Source of the DNA: Elusimicrobiota bacterium
GTDB lineage: Bacteria; Elusimicrobiota; Elusimicrobia; UBA1565
Reading direction: 5' to 3'
Length of the DNA: 64,000 bases
Assembly: GCA_041660925.1 (NCBI GenBank)
Contig: JBAZVI010000001.1
Location: 124,001-188,000 of the forward strand
The notes beneath the pieces are model-generated. The model ran no database searches. It worked only from the letters and a program-made list of their open reading frames with translations, and was not told the origin of the DNA. Below are positions 8,488 to 17,228 of the stretch, piece after piece (the stretch's first letter is position 1; the number at the start of each line of letters is the position of its first letter). A program made the position numbers and the translations under genes.

Positions 8488-9377
8488 CTCGCCAGCCGGA
8501 AGCCGAAGCCGCTGGCGCGGAAGCCGTCGCCGACGTAGCTGCGCACGTCGGCCTTCAGCGTCTCGCCGGAGATGCTGGAGAAGGACCCGCCGCGCGTCAC
8601 GCGGTAAAAGCCGTTGTCGTCGTAAGCGCTCCCGTCCGCGGGCGCGTCGGCGTAGGAGTTGCGGTGGTTGTCCTGCACCCACTGCCGGACGTTGCCCGCC
8701 ATGTCGCAGAGCCCCTGCTCCGTGTTCCCCTCGGGCTTCGAGCAGACCGGCATCGTGGCGCCGGTGCCGCAGCCCTCGCCCTTGCCGCCGTTCAGGACGG
8801 CTCGGGCGCAGGTCGCGGGCTCGTTCCCCCACGGGTAGAGCCGGTCCTTCCCCCCGCTCTTCGCCGCGTACTCCCACTCGGACTCGCTCGGCAGGCGGGC
8901 GTCCATGTACTTCGCGTACTCGGCGGCCTGCAGCCAGTCGACGCAGTTGATGGGGTGGCGCGCGCGGTCCGCCTTCCCCCAGTTGCAGTCCCCCCAGGTC
9001 CCCGGCTCCGTGCAGCGTCCGTCGAGGACGCACTCCGCGTACTGCTCCACGGTGACCGCGGTCTTCGACATCGCGAAGGCCTTCACCGCGACCTCATGAC
9101 GCGGATGCGCGTCGAGGTTCATGGCGTCGTTGCCCATCAGGAACTTCCCGCCGGGGATGGCGACCCACTCGACCGGGACGCCCGGCACGATCCGGGGGTC
9201 CTTGCGCACTTCGCATTTCACCGCGGACGCCGCGGGGACGGCGCCGTCCTTGGCCGCGCTCAATGCCGCGAGGGGATCCATGCTCTGCTCCGAGCCGAAT
9301 CCGACCTCGGAGCGGACGAGGTGCGGCCGGACGACGGCCGCCAGGACGAGGGCCGTCACGAACAGGTTCTTCTTCAT
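8484..9377 (-). CDS. SUMF1/formylglycine-generating-enzyme-like domain protein, exported
   Basis: A 297-residue protein: signal peptide (MKKNLFVTALVLAAVV), a short linker, then an FGE-sulfatase (SUMF1) domain from ~residue 65 to the end. Landmarks are the start VEWVAIPGGKFLMGND, VTVEQYAECVLDG, LPSESEWEYAAKSG, the diagnostic MAGNVRQWVQD and the end TRGGSFSS... FGFRLAR. The cysteine that oxidises the substrate in true FGEs is not seen after RGGS, so a binding or structural role is more likely than formylglycine formation. AAGGAG lies ~10 nt upstream of this ATG, favouring it over a GTG at 9401. It is flanked by the DUF885 and Cys-rich genes in one unit. Confidence 0.85.
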   Translation of the reverse strand: MKKNLFVTALVLAAVVRPHLVRSEVGFGSEQSMDPLAALSAAKDGAVPAASAVKCEVRKDPRIVPGVPVEWVAIPGGKFLMGNDAMNLDAHPRHEVAVKAFAMSKTAVTVEQYAECVLDGRCTEPGTWGDCNWGKADRARHPINCVDWLQAAEYAKYMDARLPSESEWEYAAKSGGKDRLYPWGNEPATCARAVLNGGKGEGCGTGATMPVCSKPEGNTEQGLCDMAGNVRQWVQDNHRNSYADAPADGSAYDDNGFYRVTRGGSFSSISGETLKADVRSYVGDGFRASGFGFRLAR

Positions 9378-9397
9378 CGAGGAGTCTCCTTGCTGGT

Positions 9398-11239
9398 TCA
9401 CGATTCGCCGCGGGAGGCGGCTCGGCGGGCCTCCTCGAGGAGGGCCGGCCGGATCTGCGCCGGAAGGACGGGTCCGAAGGACAGGAAGAGGCGGTGGAAC
9501 TCCGTCTCGTCATACGCGGGCCCCATCACCTGCCGGTACTCCGCCTTGAGCGCCTCGATCTGCAGCCGGCCGAGCATGTAGGTGATGGCCTGGGTCGGCA
9601 TCTTCACATAGCGGTACGCCTCGATCGCCGCCGTCGGCGCGGGGAGGAACGCCTCCTCCGTCAGGACGCGGGCGACCTCGTCGAGGCTCATGAGCCCCAG
9701 ATGCAGGGAGATGTCCAGCACGATGCGCCATGCGCGCCAGATCTGGCCGCCCAGCTGCGCCAGCTCCTCCTTGGGGGTGAAGAAGCCCTTGGCGCGCATG
9801 AGCTCCTCGGCGTAGAAGGCGTAGCCTTCGACGTTGAGGGAGAACGCGTAGCCCGCGGCCTCCAGGAGATAGCGCACCGTCGAGATCTCCGGGGAGTGCT
9901 GGAACGACCAGAACTGCAGGTCATGGCCGGGGAAGGCCTCATGCACGACGGTCGAGGGGATGCGCGAGTTGTTGTGCAGGGAGAGCCGCTTCTGGTCGCC
10001 GCCCGAAGGAGTGACGAGGAAGACGCCTTTTCGTCCGGAGTCCAGGGGCGGCGCCGGGAAGTAGGCGGCGCTCGCCAGCGAGCCCCGCATGCCGGCCGGA
10101 GTCTCGATCAACTGGATGCGGTAGTCGGCGGGCAGGCGGAAGAGGCCGCGGGAGATGACGAAGTCGCGGGCCCGGTCGGAGACCGCGGCGTAGGTCCGCA
10201 GGAGCTCCGCGTCGTCGGCGGGGTGGTCCTTCTTGAGCTCGGCCATGGCCTCCGGGAGGGTCTTCCCGGGATAGATCCGGCCCGCGAGCTTCTCCATCCG
10301 GCCGCGGATCTCCCCGGCGAGCCGCAGGCCCTTGTCCATGAGGTCCCGCGGGGAGTCCTGGAGGGCCAGCTCGTGCTTGAGCTTCCAGGCGTACTCCTCC
10401 GCGCCGACGCCGTACTTCTCCTGCGCGGCGGGCAGGACCTCGGCGCGCAGGAACCGGACCTGCCCCTCGTAGGCGGCTGCCGCCGCGCGAGCGGCCGCCT
10501 CCAGCCGAGGAGCGAGCGCCGCGAAGGACGCCGCGTCGAGCTGTTCGCGCGCCTTCTCCGCGAGTCCCGTCATGAAGAAGTCCGCGGCCTCGGCGCCGGC
10601 CTCGAGTCCTTCCTTCTCGACGGTCCCGCGGTAGGCGTGCCGGCCTCCTCGCAGGCCCTTCCCGAGGTTCCCGGCGACGCGCCGAAGGTACAGGGGGATC
10701 CCCTCGACGCGGGAGACGACCGCCTCCCAGTCCGCGGCCGCCCGCGGACCGGGCTCGATCTGCGAGATCTGCGCGACGACGCTGTCGTAGGGCAGCTGCC
10801 CGGCGGAGACGTCCGTCTCGTAGGACTTCCGGTCGCGCAGCTCGTGGAGCTGGCTTTCGACGATCGTCCGGATGCTCGCGCGGTCGATCGCCTCCGCGGA
10901 AGAGACCGCCCCCGCCGGCTGCGCGGCGAGAGCGCTCTGCGCCGCTTCCAGATACGCGACGTGCTCGAGGACGGCGGCCTCGGAGGGGTCCGCCAGCCGC
11001 GCGGCGGCGGCGGGCACTCCGAGCGTGGACCCAAGGTCCGGCCGGAAGAGGACGAGGCGCTGGAGGAAGTCCTGGCGGAAGGCGGAGAAATCGGAGGCGG
11101 CGGAGGGCACGCCCGCCGCTCCGACGGGGAGGCCGCCGAGGGCGGCGCCCGGGACGACCGGGACCGCGATGTTCTGGGAGTAGGCGGCTCCCGGCAGGGA
11201 GACGCCGCAGAGCGTCAGGACGAGCAGGCAGGGTCGCAT
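9398..11239 (-). CDS. DUF885 family putative metallopeptidase, exported
   Basis: A 613-residue protein with a signal peptide (MRPCLLVLTLCGVSLPGAAYSQ). The family signature HEAFPGHDLQFW occurs near residue 430, with the usual upstream VFLVTPSGGDQKRLSLHNNSR and downstream YLLEAAGYAFSLNVEGYAFYAEELM. DUF885 proteins are thought to be zinc-dependent peptidases acting outside the cytoplasm; the substrate is unknown. Length is normal for the family. TATCAT lies 6 nt before the ATG, suggesting a leaderless message that continues into the SUMF1-like and Cys-rich genes. Confidence 0.85.
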   Translation of the reverse strand: MRPCLLVLTLCGVSLPGAAYSQNIAVPVVPGAALGGLPVGAAGVPSAASDFSAFRQDFLQRLVLFRPDLGSTLGVPAAAARLADPSEAAVLEHVAYLEAAQSALAAQPAGAVSSAEAIDRASIRTIVESQLHELRDRKSYETDVSAGQLPYDSVVAQISQIEPGPRAAADWEAVVSRVEGIPLYLRRVAGNLGKGLRGGRHAYRGTVEKEGLEAGAEAADFFMTGLAEKAREQLDAASFAALAPRLEAAARAAAAAYEGQVRFLRAEVLPAAQEKYGVGAEEYAWKLKHELALQDSPRDLMDKGLRLAGEIRGRMEKLAGRIYPGKTLPEAMAELKKDHPADDAELLRTYAAVSDRARDFVISRGLFRLPADYRIQLIETPAGMRGSLASAAYFPAPPLDSGRKGVFLVTPSGGDQKRLSLHNNSRIPSTVVHEAFPGHDLQFWSFQHSPEISTVRYLLEAAGYAFSLNVEGYAFYAEELMRAKGFFTPKEELAQLGGQIWRAWRIVLDISLHLGLMSLDEVARVLTEEAFLPAPTAAIEAYRYVKMPTQAITYMLGRLQIEALKAEYRQVMGPAYDETEFHRLFLSFGPVLPAQIRPALLEEARRAASRGES

Positions 11240-11245
11240 AGCCTG

Positions 11246-11251
11246 ATGATA
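11246..11251 (-). promoter_or_regulatory. -10 hexamer for leaderless start at 11239
   Basis: On the minus strand TATCAT is followed by six bases and the ATG. No ribosome binding site is present. Confidence 0.5.
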
Positions 11252-11370
11252 GCCGCGGGCTCCGCGCTCTTCTTGATTCCTCCGGGCACGGACGGGCGGT
11301 CTTAAGTTCTAGCCGGGGGAGTTCTCAGGACTCGAGACGACTTGAACATCCGGTTGCGCGAGCCGCGCGC

Positions 11371-12192
11371 TCAGGCGGCGAAGAGGTCTTCGCCGATGAG
11401 GGAGCGCACGACGACGGAGGCGCAGGCGAGGCCGAAGGCGCCGGTGACGAAGGAGGCGGTGCCCATGACGAGGCTCTTCTTGGTGCAGGACTGGAGCGGA
11501 TTCTCCCCCTGCGGGCAGAGGCAGCCGGCCTTGCAGTCGGTCGCGTCGGACCCCGGCAGGGGCCGCGCGGGCGGCTCGGGCGAGAAGACGGCGGGGACCC
11601 CGAAGAGGGCGCGCTTGGGGAAGCCGTACTTCTCGCGCAGGATGTCGCGCACCGCGCGCGCGAGCGGGTCGACGTCGGTGCGCGCGAGGTCGGCGACCTT
11701 GAGCCGCGTGGGGTCGCGCCGCCCGCCCGAGCCCGTCGAGACCACGAGCGGGATGTTCCGCTCGCGGCAGGTCTTGATGAGGAAGCACTTGGCCGTGACG
11801 TGGTCGATCGCGTCGACCACGAAGTCCGGGGGCCCGGCGAGGAGCTCGTCGCAGGTCGCCGGGGCGAAGAAGGCCTCGACGCCGCGGATGTCGGCCTCGG
11901 GGTTGACCAGGCGCAGGCGCTCGGCCAGGAGCGGGGCCTTCGGCTTGCCGATGTTCCCGCTCAAGGCCTGGAGCTGGCGGTTGAAGTTGCGGATGCAGAC
12001 GGTGTCGAAGTCCACGACCGTGAGCCGGCCGATCCCGGAGCGCGCCAGCGACTCCGCGGCCCAGGAGCCCACCCCGCCCGCGCCGACGACGAGCACGTGG
12101 CTGCGGCGCAGGCGCGCGAGCGCCTCCCCGCCGACGAGGCGCTGGAGGCGGTCGAAGCGGCGCTCGGGGTCTTCGCGGGGGTCGGGGCTCAT
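11371..12192 (-). CDS. tcdA: tRNA threonylcarbamoyladenosine dehydratase
   Basis: A 273-residue E1-like enzyme that cyclises t6A37 of tRNA to ct6A using ATP. Visible motifs: the nucleotide-binding VLVVGAGGVGSWAAESLARSG, DFDTVCIRNFNRQ, the Arg/Lys region GKPKAPLLAERL, and VDAIDHVTAKCFLI. A Cys-rich segment (CKAGCLCPQGENPLQSC) is longer than in the E. coli enzyme. It starts 22 bases after the stop of the upstream lipoprotein gene and has no own promoter signal, so the two are probably cotranscribed. Confidence 0.9.
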   Translation of the reverse strand: MSPDPREDPERRFDRLQRLVGGEALARLRRSHVLVVGAGGVGSWAAESLARSGIGRLTVVDFDTVCIRNFNRQLQALSGNIGKPKAPLLAERLRLVNPEADIRGVEAFFAPATCDELLAGPPDFVVDAIDHVTAKCFLIKTCRERNIPLVVSTGSGGRRDPTRLKVADLARTDVDPLARAVRDILREKYGFPKRALFGVPAVFSPEPPARPLPGSDATDCKAGCLCPQGENPLQSCTKKSLVMGTASFVTGAFGLACASVVVRSLIGEDLFAA

Positions 12193-12214
12193 CTCGATGC
12201 GGGACGTCCGCTCG

Positions 12215-12739
12215 CTACTTCGAGATGAATTCGCTGAGCAGGTACTTCTTCTGCTCCTCGAACTCGGCCGGGGTGATGAGGCCGGCGTCGGCGAGCTTCT
12301 TGAGCTTCGTGAGTTTGGCCTCGATGTCCTCGGGCGCGGAGGCGGCGGGAGCGGCGAGGGGAGCCGCGACGGGGACCGCCGCGGACGCCTTGCGCTCGGC
12401 TTTCATGTCGGAGAGGAGCTTGAGCGCCTGGCTCTCGTCGGCCGCGCCCTCCTCGCGGGCGTCCGTGCGGCCGTAGGCGTCCACCTTCCCGCCGGTGAGC
12501 CGCACGAAGCAGGGCGTGGTCGCGCGATAGAGCGCCTGCTCGAAGTTCTCGGGGAGCGCGTAATGGAGGGTCTCGACGCCGTCCTGCGCGGAGGAGCTCT
12601 GGGGGACGCCCAGGACGGTGAACACTTCCCCCTTGGACATGCCGAGGTGGAGCTTGTTGAGCCGACCGACCGTCGCGCAGCCGCTGAGGGCGGCGGCGAA
12701 TCCCAGGGAGACGAGCGCGAGCAGGCCGCGGTTCTTCAT
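12215..12739 (-). CDS. SHOCT-domain lipoprotein
   Basis: A 174-residue protein with a lipoprotein signal (LSGC lipobox, Cys ~20). Residues ~25-50 (RLNKLHLGMSKGEVFTVLG) look like the start of an SmpA/OmlA-type helix-helix unit. The last ~30 residues (LTKLKKLADAGLITPAEFEEQKKYLL) are an SHOCT domain, a short helical module common at protein termini. An Ala/Pro-rich linker joins the parts. TAGACT lies 6 nt before the ATG, implying a leaderless start. Likely anchored in the envelope; function unknown. Confidence 0.8.
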   Translation of the reverse strand: MKNRGLLALVSLGFAAALSGCATVGRLNKLHLGMSKGEVFTVLGVPQSSSAQDGVETLHYALPENFEQALYRATTPCFVRLTGGKVDAYGRTDAREEGAADESQALKLLSDMKAERKASAAVPVAAPLAAPAASAPEDIEAKLTKLKKLADAGLITPAEFEEQKKYLLSEFISK

Positions 12740-12745
12740 GTCGGG

Positions 12746-12751
12746 AGTCTA
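12746..12751 (-). promoter_or_regulatory. -10 hexamer for leaderless start at 12739
   Basis: TAGACT on the minus strand, six bases before ATG, no Shine-Dalgarno site. Confidence 0.5.
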
Positions 12752-12812
12752 CTAATTGAACGGACGCGGTTTCAAAGACGAAGGCCGGAGCCCTCTTGGA
12801 GCGGAGTCTCGC

Positions 12813-13601
12813 CTATGGCCGGCCGATGAAGGATGTGAAAGCCTGCTCGTCGCCGTTGAACACGTCCATGTCGACGGGCCCTTCGATCCCCGCGACCGAG
12901 CCCGTCCCGCTGCGCTGCCAGAAAGTCCAGGTCGGAGCGCCTTCCGGAAGGCGGGGTTCGACGCCGCTGCGCAGCCAGAGCAGGCGGTCCTCTCCCGACA
13001 GATAGCGGCGATGGAAGGCCGGCAAGGTGTAGAAGACGGGACGCCGGCCGTACGCCTCCTCGATCCTGCGGACGAAGACGGCCAACTCCTCCAGAAGACG
13101 CTCCTTATCCGGCCGAGCGGTGCAGTTGCCGACGGGCTCGACGTCGATGACGGGAGGCAGCGCGCCCTCTTCCTTCGGGACGACGGAGATGTAGTTGTCG
13201 GCCTGCGCCTCGCCGGGAGAGCAGAAGCTGAAGTAGTGGTACGCTCCCCGGGCCACGCCCGCCTGCCCGGCCTCCTGCCAATTCCGAAGGAACCGCGGGT
13301 CCTTATGATCGCCGCCTTCCGTGGCCTTGATATAGGCGAACCGGACCCCTTCTCTTCGGACTTTATCCCATGCGATCGCGCCTTGATGATGGGAGACATC
13401 GATGCCGCGGATCGGGTATTTCCGGGCGAGGGAGGAGGGAAACGCGGAGTCGGCCGGACGGCGACTCGCTCGAAAACGACCCAGCGCCGTCTGGATCTCC
13501 GGAAGCCTCGAACCTGCGTTCTCGTCGATGCCGCCCTCGGCGCGGGCGAAGCTCGCCGTCGCCAAGGCCAGCGCGGTCGAAAGAAGCAGGAGTCGGCCCA
13601 T
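12813..13601 (-). CDS. secreted GH25 muramidase (lysozyme)
   Basis: A 262-residue enzyme with a signal peptide (MGRLLLLSTALALATASFARA). The GH25 domain spans ~60-260 and carries the N-terminal strand GIDVSHHQGAIAWDKV, FAYIKATEGGDHKDPRF, GAYHYFSF, the catalytic pair region PPVIDVEP, and DMDVFNG at the end. GH25 enzymes cleave the MurNAc-GlcNAc bond of peptidoglycan. It starts 4 bases after the stop of the repeat protein upstream, with GGAG ~9 nt before the ATG, so it is the second gene of that unit. Confidence 0.9.
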   Translation of the reverse strand: MGRLLLLSTALALATASFARAEGGIDENAGSRLPEIQTALGRFRASRRPADSAFPSSLARKYPIRGIDVSHHQGAIAWDKVRREGVRFAYIKATEGGDHKDPRFLRNWQEAGQAGVARGAYHYFSFCSPGEAQADNYISVVPKEEGALPPVIDVEPVGNCTARPDKERLLEELAVFVRRIEEAYGRRPVFYTLPAFHRRYLSGEDRLLWLRSGVEPRLPEGAPTWTFWQRSGTGSVAGIEGPVDMDVFNGDEQAFTSFIGRP

Positions 13602-13605
13602 CCGG

Positions 13606-15705
13606 TCAGTCTCCGGACCAGGGGTTGAAGCCGCCGCCGCGCATCGGCGCCTCGGCGGTCAGCTTCTCGAAGAGGTCGAGCTGGGCCTTCGTCGCGCCGC
13701 TGCCCTCGAGGCCCTCGTAGGCGTAGCCCCAGGCGGCGTTGTACTCGGTCGAGGACCACGGCCGACCCTTGTAGGAAGCGACCCCGTTGGCGGTCGCGCG
13801 GATGGAGTCGTCGGTGAGCGCGCCGACGGCGGCCGCGCGCTCCACGAGCGGGTCCTTCGCGAGCTTCGCCGCGGCCGCGGCGTTGTCGCCGGAGACCTCG
13901 AGCTTGTAGCCGTCGCCCATGGCCTTCACGATGCGGGCCCCGTTCTTGAGCAGGAAGTCGGCGACCTCGTCCTCGCCGACCTCGGTCTTTCCGAGGGTCC
14001 GGCGCAGCTTCACGACGACCTGGCGGGACTCCGGCGCCGCGGAGACGGCCGGGAAGGCGTAGAGCGCCATGCGGGTCGTCATGAGGTAGCGGGCGGCGCG
14101 GACCGCGTCGAGCTTCGGGGCGCCGACCGTCCAGACCCCGAAGTCCACCGAGAGCACGCGCACGCCGAGCGAGCGCAGGATGGCCGCGACGACCGTGTCG
14201 TCGACCTCGTGCGGGAGCGGGACGTCGCCCCAGCCGTAGCGGGTGTTCTTCTTGAAGACGAGCTTCACCTGGTTCTCGGCGGGGACCTCGAAGACCGCGG
14301 GACGGGCGTCGACGACGAGGTCGCTGGCGAGGAGCTTCTCCTCGGCGGCGGCCATGTCGGTGCCGGCCGGAGCCGCGAGCGCGTACTCGCCCTTGTAGCT
14401 GTGCCAGAGCACGCGCAGGCCGAGCGTCTCGGCAAGGGCCTTGATCTCCTTCTCGCCGATGGAGATCTCCCGGCTCAGGCCGCCGGCGCTCTCGAGCGTG
14501 CGGGTCTTGAAGCGGACGAGGAGCTGGCGCTCCTTGGGCGGGGTCGGCAGCGGGAGGGTCGAGACGTAGGGCTCGAGCTTGAGGGAGTTGACGGTGACCT
14601 TCATGCGTCCGAGCTTCGTCTCGCTGAGCTTCCACTCGAGCTGGTAGGTGACGGTGTAGTCGGCGGGGTTCCTCTTCGAGACGCGGGTCTCCATCGACAG
14701 CAGCGTCACCTCGGGCTGGCCGTCCTTCAGCTTGAGCCCGGAGCGCTCGAGCCCGCGGGTCCAGCCGGCCTTGCGGCGGGAAAGGGACTCGATGAGGAGG
14801 GCCCGCTGGGCCAGCGTGCTGCCGGCCGGGAAGGCGATGCGCGGAAGGAGCGGCTCGCCCTGCCGCGTGCCGCCGGGGAAGACGCGCAGGTCCTTCTCGA
14901 CCGCGTTGAGCAGGACGCGGATGCGCCCGCCGCGCCCGCCCGAAGCCGACCATTCGACGTCGTAGACGAAGTCGGCCGACTGCGGCTCCCCGGTGCCCTT
15001 CGCCAGGTCCAGGCGGTACTCCGAGGAGAGCACCTTCATCTTCGGCTGCTCCTTGGCGAAGTCCACGCCGAGAGGCGCGAACTCGCGGACCCAGGCGGAG
15101 CGCATCTCCGCATAGGAGCCCTCGAGGGTCCGCTTCTGGTGCTTCGTGAGCTCCCAGGGCGGCGAGAGGACGGGGGCGTAGGCCTCGGTCTGCACCGCCG
15201 CCGGCGCGGAGGGCTCGAGGAGCCGGGCGGCGGCGGTCTTCGAGGCCTCGCCGCCGGACTTCTCGTCCCCCGCGGCCGCGAGGTCCTGCTGCATCATCTT
15301 GGAGACTTCGGCGATGCGGCCAGCGGTGCGCTGGTAGTTCTCCTCTCGCACCGCACCTGCGGCGCTAAGGCCCGCCGCAGGTGACTGGGCGGCGGGTACG
15401 GCAAACAGCGCGGCGGTCGGGGCGACCGCCGGCAGAGCGTTGGTGCGGAGCGCGGCCTTGGCCGCGACGACGGGAGTGATGACCGAGAGGGACGGCAGAA
15501 CGGTGTGGGTGAGGCCGATGTTCGCGGGGAGGCCGGTCTGCGCGAGGCCGACGCCCGAGAAGGTGCCGAGGCCGGGGACTTGCGGGACGACGACGGGCGA
15601 GAACGTGCCGGAAACCTTCCCCTGGTGGACGACCTGGGCGGACGCGGAGGATGCGCCGGAAGTGAACGTCAGGGCGAGGACGACGGTCAGGGCTCGGTTG
15701 GGCAT
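13606..15705 (-). CDS. large secreted protein with propeptide-like tandem repeats (paralogue of 5763-7685)
   Basis: A 699-residue exported protein, signal peptide MPNRALTVVLALTFTSGASSASAQ. GGAGG lies 10 nt before the ATG at 15705; an alternative ATG at 15738 follows TACAAT by 5 nt and would add 11 residues. Residues ~200-390 contain two copies of a b-strand unit (YDVEW...GRIRVLLNAVEKDL and YQLEWKLSETKLGRMKVTVNSL). Residues ~392-470, 477-555 and 559-640 are I9/propeptide-like repeats (RQLLVRF, NQVKLVF, RQVVVKL starts, each followed by a helix and a 'SLGVRVL' strand). No peptidase domain. The GH25 gene follows 4 bases after its stop. Confidence 0.7.
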   Translation of the reverse strand: MPNRALTVVLALTFTSGASSASAQVVHQGKVSGTFSPVVVPQVPGLGTFSGVGLAQTGLPANIGLTHTVLPSLSVITPVVAAKAALRTNALPAVAPTAALFAVPAAQSPAAGLSAAGAVREENYQRTAGRIAEVSKMMQQDLAAAGDEKSGGEASKTAAARLLEPSAPAAVQTEAYAPVLSPPWELTKHQKRTLEGSYAEMRSAWVREFAPLGVDFAKEQPKMKVLSSEYRLDLAKGTGEPQSADFVYDVEWSASGGRGGRIRVLLNAVEKDLRVFPGGTRQGEPLLPRIAFPAGSTLAQRALLIESLSRRKAGWTRGLERSGLKLKDGQPEVTLLSMETRVSKRNPADYTVTYQLEWKLSETKLGRMKVTVNSLKLEPYVSTLPLPTPPKERQLLVRFKTRTLESAGGLSREISIGEKEIKALAETLGLRVLWHSYKGEYALAAPAGTDMAAAEEKLLASDLVVDARPAVFEVPAENQVKLVFKKNTRYGWGDVPLPHEVDDTVVAAILRSLGVRVLSVDFGVWTVGAPKLDAVRAARYLMTTRMALYAFPAVSAAPESRQVVVKLRRTLGKTEVGEDEVADFLLKNGARIVKAMGDGYKLEVSGDNAAAAAKLAKDPLVERAAAVGALTDDSIRATANGVASYKGRPWSSTEYNAAWGYAYEGLEGSGATKAQLDLFEKLTAEAPMRGGGFNPWSGD

Positions 15706-15843
15706 GGGTCTCGGCCTCCGTGCGGCGTCGCGCGTCATGGACTATTGTATAGTGCGCGCGCGGTTCCGCTCTGGGCCTGTTGGGGCAAGGAGGAGCCGAC
15801 ATTGGGCCTAGCCCATTGGGTCCACGGTCAGAATAGTTCCTTA

Positions 15844-15932
15844 ACTCCCTTCCCTTCGGGGGAGGGTGCAGGGTGGGGGAGAGCTGCCGTGATGGATATC
15901 CCCTCCCCCTGCCCCCTCCCGCGGGGAGGGGC
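15844..15932. repeat. two intergenic CCCTCCC-type palindromes
   Basis: Two hairpin-forming units, CCCTTCCCTTCGGGGGAGGG and CCCCTCCCGCGGGGAGGGG, occupy the gap upstream of threonine synthase. They belong to a dispersed family seen at about nine other gaps in this window. Nothing else was seen in 15,740-15,957. Confidence 0.6.
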
Positions 15933-15957
15933 ACTAAGGAAAGGTAACCTCAAGTGG

Positions 15958-15963
15958 TATGAT
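15958..15963 (+). promoter_or_regulatory. -10 hexamer (extended TGG) for leaderless start at 15970
   Basis: TATGAT preceded by TGG and followed by exactly six bases and ATG. Confidence 0.5.
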
Positions 15964-15969
15964 ATGCCC

Positions 15970-17214
15970 ATGAGCACGGGACTTGTCCTCGGATTGCGCT
16001 GCTTCCGCTGCGCCAAGGAGCACTCCGAGGGGGACGCTCCCTACGTCTGCCCCTCCTGCGGCGGGAACCTCGACGTCATCTACGACTACAAGGCCCTCCG
16101 CCGCCGCGTCACCCGCGCCTCCCTGAAGAAGGACCTCGAGCCGGGGGTCTGGCGCTACGAGGCCCTCCTGCCGGTGCGGCGCTGGAAGGGCCGTCCGACC
16201 GTGCGCATCGGCGGAACCCCCCTCTACAAGGCGGAGCGCCTCGGCCGGGCCCTCGGCCTCAAGAGTCTCTGGCTCAAGGACGACGGCCGCAACCCGAGCG
16301 CCTCCTTCAAGGACCGCGCCGGCGCGGTCGCGGTCGCCAAGGCGCTCGAGCGCGGCGAGAAGATCATCACCGGCGCCTCGACCGGCAACGCCGCCTCCTC
16401 GCTCGCCTGCCTCTGCGCCTCGCTCGGCCTTAAGACCGTCATCTTCCTCCCCGAGAAGGCCCCCGCGGCGAAGGTCGCCCAGCTCCTCGTCTTCGGCGCC
16501 GAGGTCTTCGCGGTGCGCGGGACCTACGACGACGCCTTCGACCTCTGCCTCAAGGCCAGCGCCGAGTACGGCTGGTACAACCGGAACACCGGCTACAACC
16601 CGTACACGCGCGAAGGGAAGAAGACCTGCGCCTACGAGCTCCTCGAGGGGCTCGATTGGAAGGTCCCCGACCAGGTCTTCGTCTCGGTGGGCGACGGCAA
16701 CATCTTGAGCGGGCTCTGGAAGGGCTTCAAGGACTTCCACGCCCTCGGACTCGTCGAGCGCCTGCCGCGCATGGTCGCGGTGCAGGCCGAGAAGAGCGAC
16801 GCCATCAAGCGCGCCTTCGAGGGCGACGGGGTCGTGCGGCCCGTGAGTGGCGAGACGATCGCCGACAGCATCTCGGTCTCCCTGCCGCGCGACGGCGACG
16901 CCGCCGTGCAGGCGCTCAGGGAGTCGGGCGGCTACGCGGTCTCCGTGAGCGACGCCGAGATCCTCGCCGCGATGCGGGAGCTCGCCCGCTCGGAGAGCGT
17001 CTTCGCCGAGCCCGCCGGGGCCGCCGCCGTCGCCGGCCTGCGCAAGGCCGCCGAGGCCGGGAAGGCGCGCGCGAAGGACCGCGTCGCCGTCGTCGTCACG
17101 GGCAACGGCCTCAAGGACGTCGCGAGCGCGATGAAGGCCGTCGGCGAGCCGCACAAGCTCGCGCCGGAGCTTTCGGAACTCAAGAAGCTGGTCGTCAAAC
17201 TGCGCATCGGATAA
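15970..17214 (+). CDS. thrC: threonine synthase
   Basis: A 414-residue PLP enzyme converting O-phosphohomoserine to threonine. The N-terminus has a zinc-ribbon-like CFRC...CPSC, as in many threonine synthases. The PLP lysine is in NPSASFKDRAG (~residue 110), the phosphate loop is ASTGNAASSLA, and the C-terminal VVTGNGLKD is family-typical. ATG 15970 is chosen over 15964 because TATGAT is 6 nt upstream of it. A second PLP enzyme follows 14 bases later with an SD site, so the pair is likely an operon. Confidence 0.9.
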   Translation: MSTGLVLGLRCFRCAKEHSEGDAPYVCPSCGGNLDVIYDYKALRRRVTRASLKKDLEPGVWRYEALLPVRRWKGRPTVRIGGTPLYKAERLGRALGLKSLWLKDDGRNPSASFKDRAGAVAVAKALERGEKIITGASTGNAASSLACLCASLGLKTVIFLPEKAPAAKVAQLLVFGAEVFAVRGTYDDAFDLCLKASAEYGWYNRNTGYNPYTREGKKTCAYELLEGLDWKVPDQVFVSVGDGNILSGLWKGFKDFHALGLVERLPRMVAVQAEKSDAIKRAFEGDGVVRPVSGETIADSISVSLPRDGDAAVQALRESGGYAVSVSDAEILAAMRELARSESVFAEPAGAAAVAGLRKAAEAGKARAKDRVAVVVTGNGLKDVASAMKAVGEPHKLAPELSELKKLVVKLRIG

Positions 17215-17228
17215 CAAGGGAGAACGCC

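Noticed and set aside
9263..11305. A 680-codon plus-strand frame opposite the DUF885 gene
   Set aside because: No recognisable motif; the minus strand carries the HEAFPGH signature and signal peptide.
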